This document shows positions 32,222-32,852 of a stretch of DNA of 32,852 nucleotides, piece by piece. The translations under genes and the position numbers were made by a program. Each line of letters starts with the position of its first letter. The stretch's first letter is position 1. A model generated the notes under the pieces. The model ran no database searches. It was not told where the DNA came from and saw nothing but the letters and a program-made list of their open reading frames with translations. Location of the stretch: the NCBI GenBank assembly GCA_964492715.1, contig CAZBLK010000027.1:1-32852 (forward strand), written 5' to 3'. The stretch comes from CAZBLK01 sp964492715 (lineage in GTDB: Bacteria; Bacillota; Clostridia; Lachnospirales; WRBF01).

Positions 32222-32385
32222 ATAATAGAATTTATAGAAATAATTAAGCATTAAGTTGGCTTTTTCACATAAGCAGCTGAGATAATACAGAATATTTTAT
32301 GTTATTGCTTGAACAAAAAACAATCGAAAGCTACAATTTATAGCAATTCCACTTTTTAGCTATATTGGCTGAGGGAAGCAAAGTG

Positions 32386-32425
32386 CCTAGTCATTTGGTG
32401 TTTTGTCGGTAGACAATGTAGATTA
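32386..32425 (+). repeat. Imperfect direct repeat, copy 2
   Basis: Starts CCTAGTCATTTG (32386-32397) and ends ATGTAGATTA. Its last four bases are the first four of the MITE-like element. Confidence 0.65.
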
Positions 32426-32589
32426 GGGCGTGTTCCCACTATCTGAAATGCCTAGATTTTGAGCTGATTTTTCGGCATACGAGGCAAATTTTCTAAGTAA
32501 TACATAAGTATTACAAGAAAATTTAACGAAGTATGGCGGAAAAACAGCCAAAAGATGGGCGTTGAACGGTAGTGGGAACACACCCTAAT
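32422..32589. mobile_element. MITE-like palindromic element, 168 bp
   Basis: The ends are inverted repeats of 22 bases with two mismatches, beginning ATTAGGGYGTGTTCCCACTA. The inside is also imperfectly self-complementary, and the apex GTAATAC-ATAA-GTATTAC (32497-32514) is centred at 32505.5, exactly the centre of the element. It encodes nothing. This is the form of a non-autonomous miniature element; no clear target-site duplication is visible, and I cannot name the parent transposase. Confidence 0.8.
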
Positions 32590-32713
32590 ATGGAATTGCT
32601 ATAAGAAAGTGGTATATTCTCCATGTTCCTTTGGTGTTTTATATGACCATGTGCTTTTTTACTTGGAATTTATATGGAAGATTTAGAAAACATGAATTAA
32701 ATTTGAAAAAGTG

Positions 32714-32742
32714 TTGACAAGCTACTTAACGAATGCTATAAT
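32714..32742 (+). promoter_or_regulatory. Consensus sigma-A promoter of tRNA-Lys
   Basis: A perfect TTGACA (32714-32719), 17 bases and a perfect TATAAT (32737-32742). The start near 32749 leaves a leader of about 48 bases before the tRNA. Confidence 0.93.
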
Positions 32743-32796
32743 AACGAAGTCGGTTGAGGAAGTAGCAAAAACCACATGAAATACATTTAATACTAT

Positions 32797-32852
32797 ACAT
32801 CTTTAGCTCAGTTGGTAGAGCAACTGACTCTTAATCAGTGGGTCCAGGGTTC
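32797..32852 (+). tRNA. tRNA-Lys (anticodon CUU), 3' end outside window
   Basis: The visible part holds the acceptor 5' strand (ACATCTT), a D arm TAGCTCAGTTGGTAGAGC, and an anticodon arm with ACTGA and TCAGT flanking loop CTCTTAA, giving anticodon CUU. The variable loop and the start of the T arm (GGGTTC) follow before the window ends. It may be the first of a tRNA cluster. Confidence 0.93.

Larger units (their letters stand above)
32339..32603. repeat. 13-bp inverted repeat pair enclosing the MITE-like element
   Basis: TATAGCAATTCCA (32339-32351) and TGGAATTGCTATA (32591-32603) are perfect inverted copies 265 bases apart end to end. The right copy begins one base after the MITE-like element ends. 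No coding frame lies between them. Confidence 0.7.
32160..32713. other. Gene-free, AT-rich repeat region
   Basis: About 550 bases without a supportable gene lie between the isochorismatase remnant and the tRNA-Lys promoter. They hold the two direct repeats, the 13-bp inverted repeats and the MITE-like element listed separately. I see nothing identifiable in 32222-32338 or in 32604-32713. Confidence 0.7.

Noticed and set aside
32160..32713. CRISPR array or a complete insertion sequence
   Set aside because: The repeats are only two imperfect direct copies and two inverted pairs, without regular spacers; no transposase frame is present.

Overview
The window is a low-GC, gene-dense piece of a Firmicutes chromosome, most likely an endospore-forming, chemotactic member of the Clostridia (probably Lachnospirales-like; I cannot place it to genus). 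Supporting signs are a complete Spo0A with 0A-box-like sites, a HrcA/CIRCE-controlled groESL operon, strong AGGAGG ribosome sites, frequent TTG/GTG starts, compact intrinsic terminators and sigma-A promoters close to TTGACA-N17-TATAAT.

Layout. 1-1407: 3' end of a large repeat-built surface protein and its terminator. 1507-1675: a tRNA-Leu(UAG) transcription unit with a consensus promoter and terminator. 1727-2212: a GNAT acetyltransferase. 2260-7882, minus strand: NYN-domain nuclease, ispE, tilS, hpt, ftsH; the NYN gene has its own promoter, a palindrome at the start site and a structured leader. 8132-10194, minus: groES-groEL with promoter and CIRCE. 10297-11166, minus: an OGG1-type glycosylase. 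11337-12065: a DUF6062-like protein with duplicated Cys/His motifs. 12182-14384, minus: tmcAL, then spo0A with its own promoter. 14643-18625: cheR, cheA, cheW and a small membrane protein. 18668-19735, minus: a Gfo/Idh/MocA oxidoreductase. 19916-30127: a long same-strand run polA-coaE-lytic transglycosylase-solute-binding lipoprotein-galT-like-ddl-metG-tatD. 30165-31658: a doubtful small ORF and a G5/3D-domain cell-wall protein. 31703-32796: decayed, AT-rich DNA with an isochorismatase-family remnant, imperfect direct repeats and a near-perfectly symmetrical MITE-like element nested inside a second inverted repeat. 32797-end: start of a tRNA-Lys(CUU).

Most genes are housekeeping: tRNA modification (tilS, tmcAL), isoprenoid, purine and CoA metabolism, protein quality control (ftsH, groESL), DNA synthesis and repair (polA, the glycosylase), cell-wall synthesis and remodelling (ddl, transglycosylase, 3D protein), chemotaxis signalling and sporulation control. 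I found no CRISPR array, prophage or complete insertion sequence. The parts that ordinary annotation explains least are the NYN nuclease leader at 7912-7995, the GC-rich folded elements at 11249 and 27289, and the nested repeats at 32180-32603.
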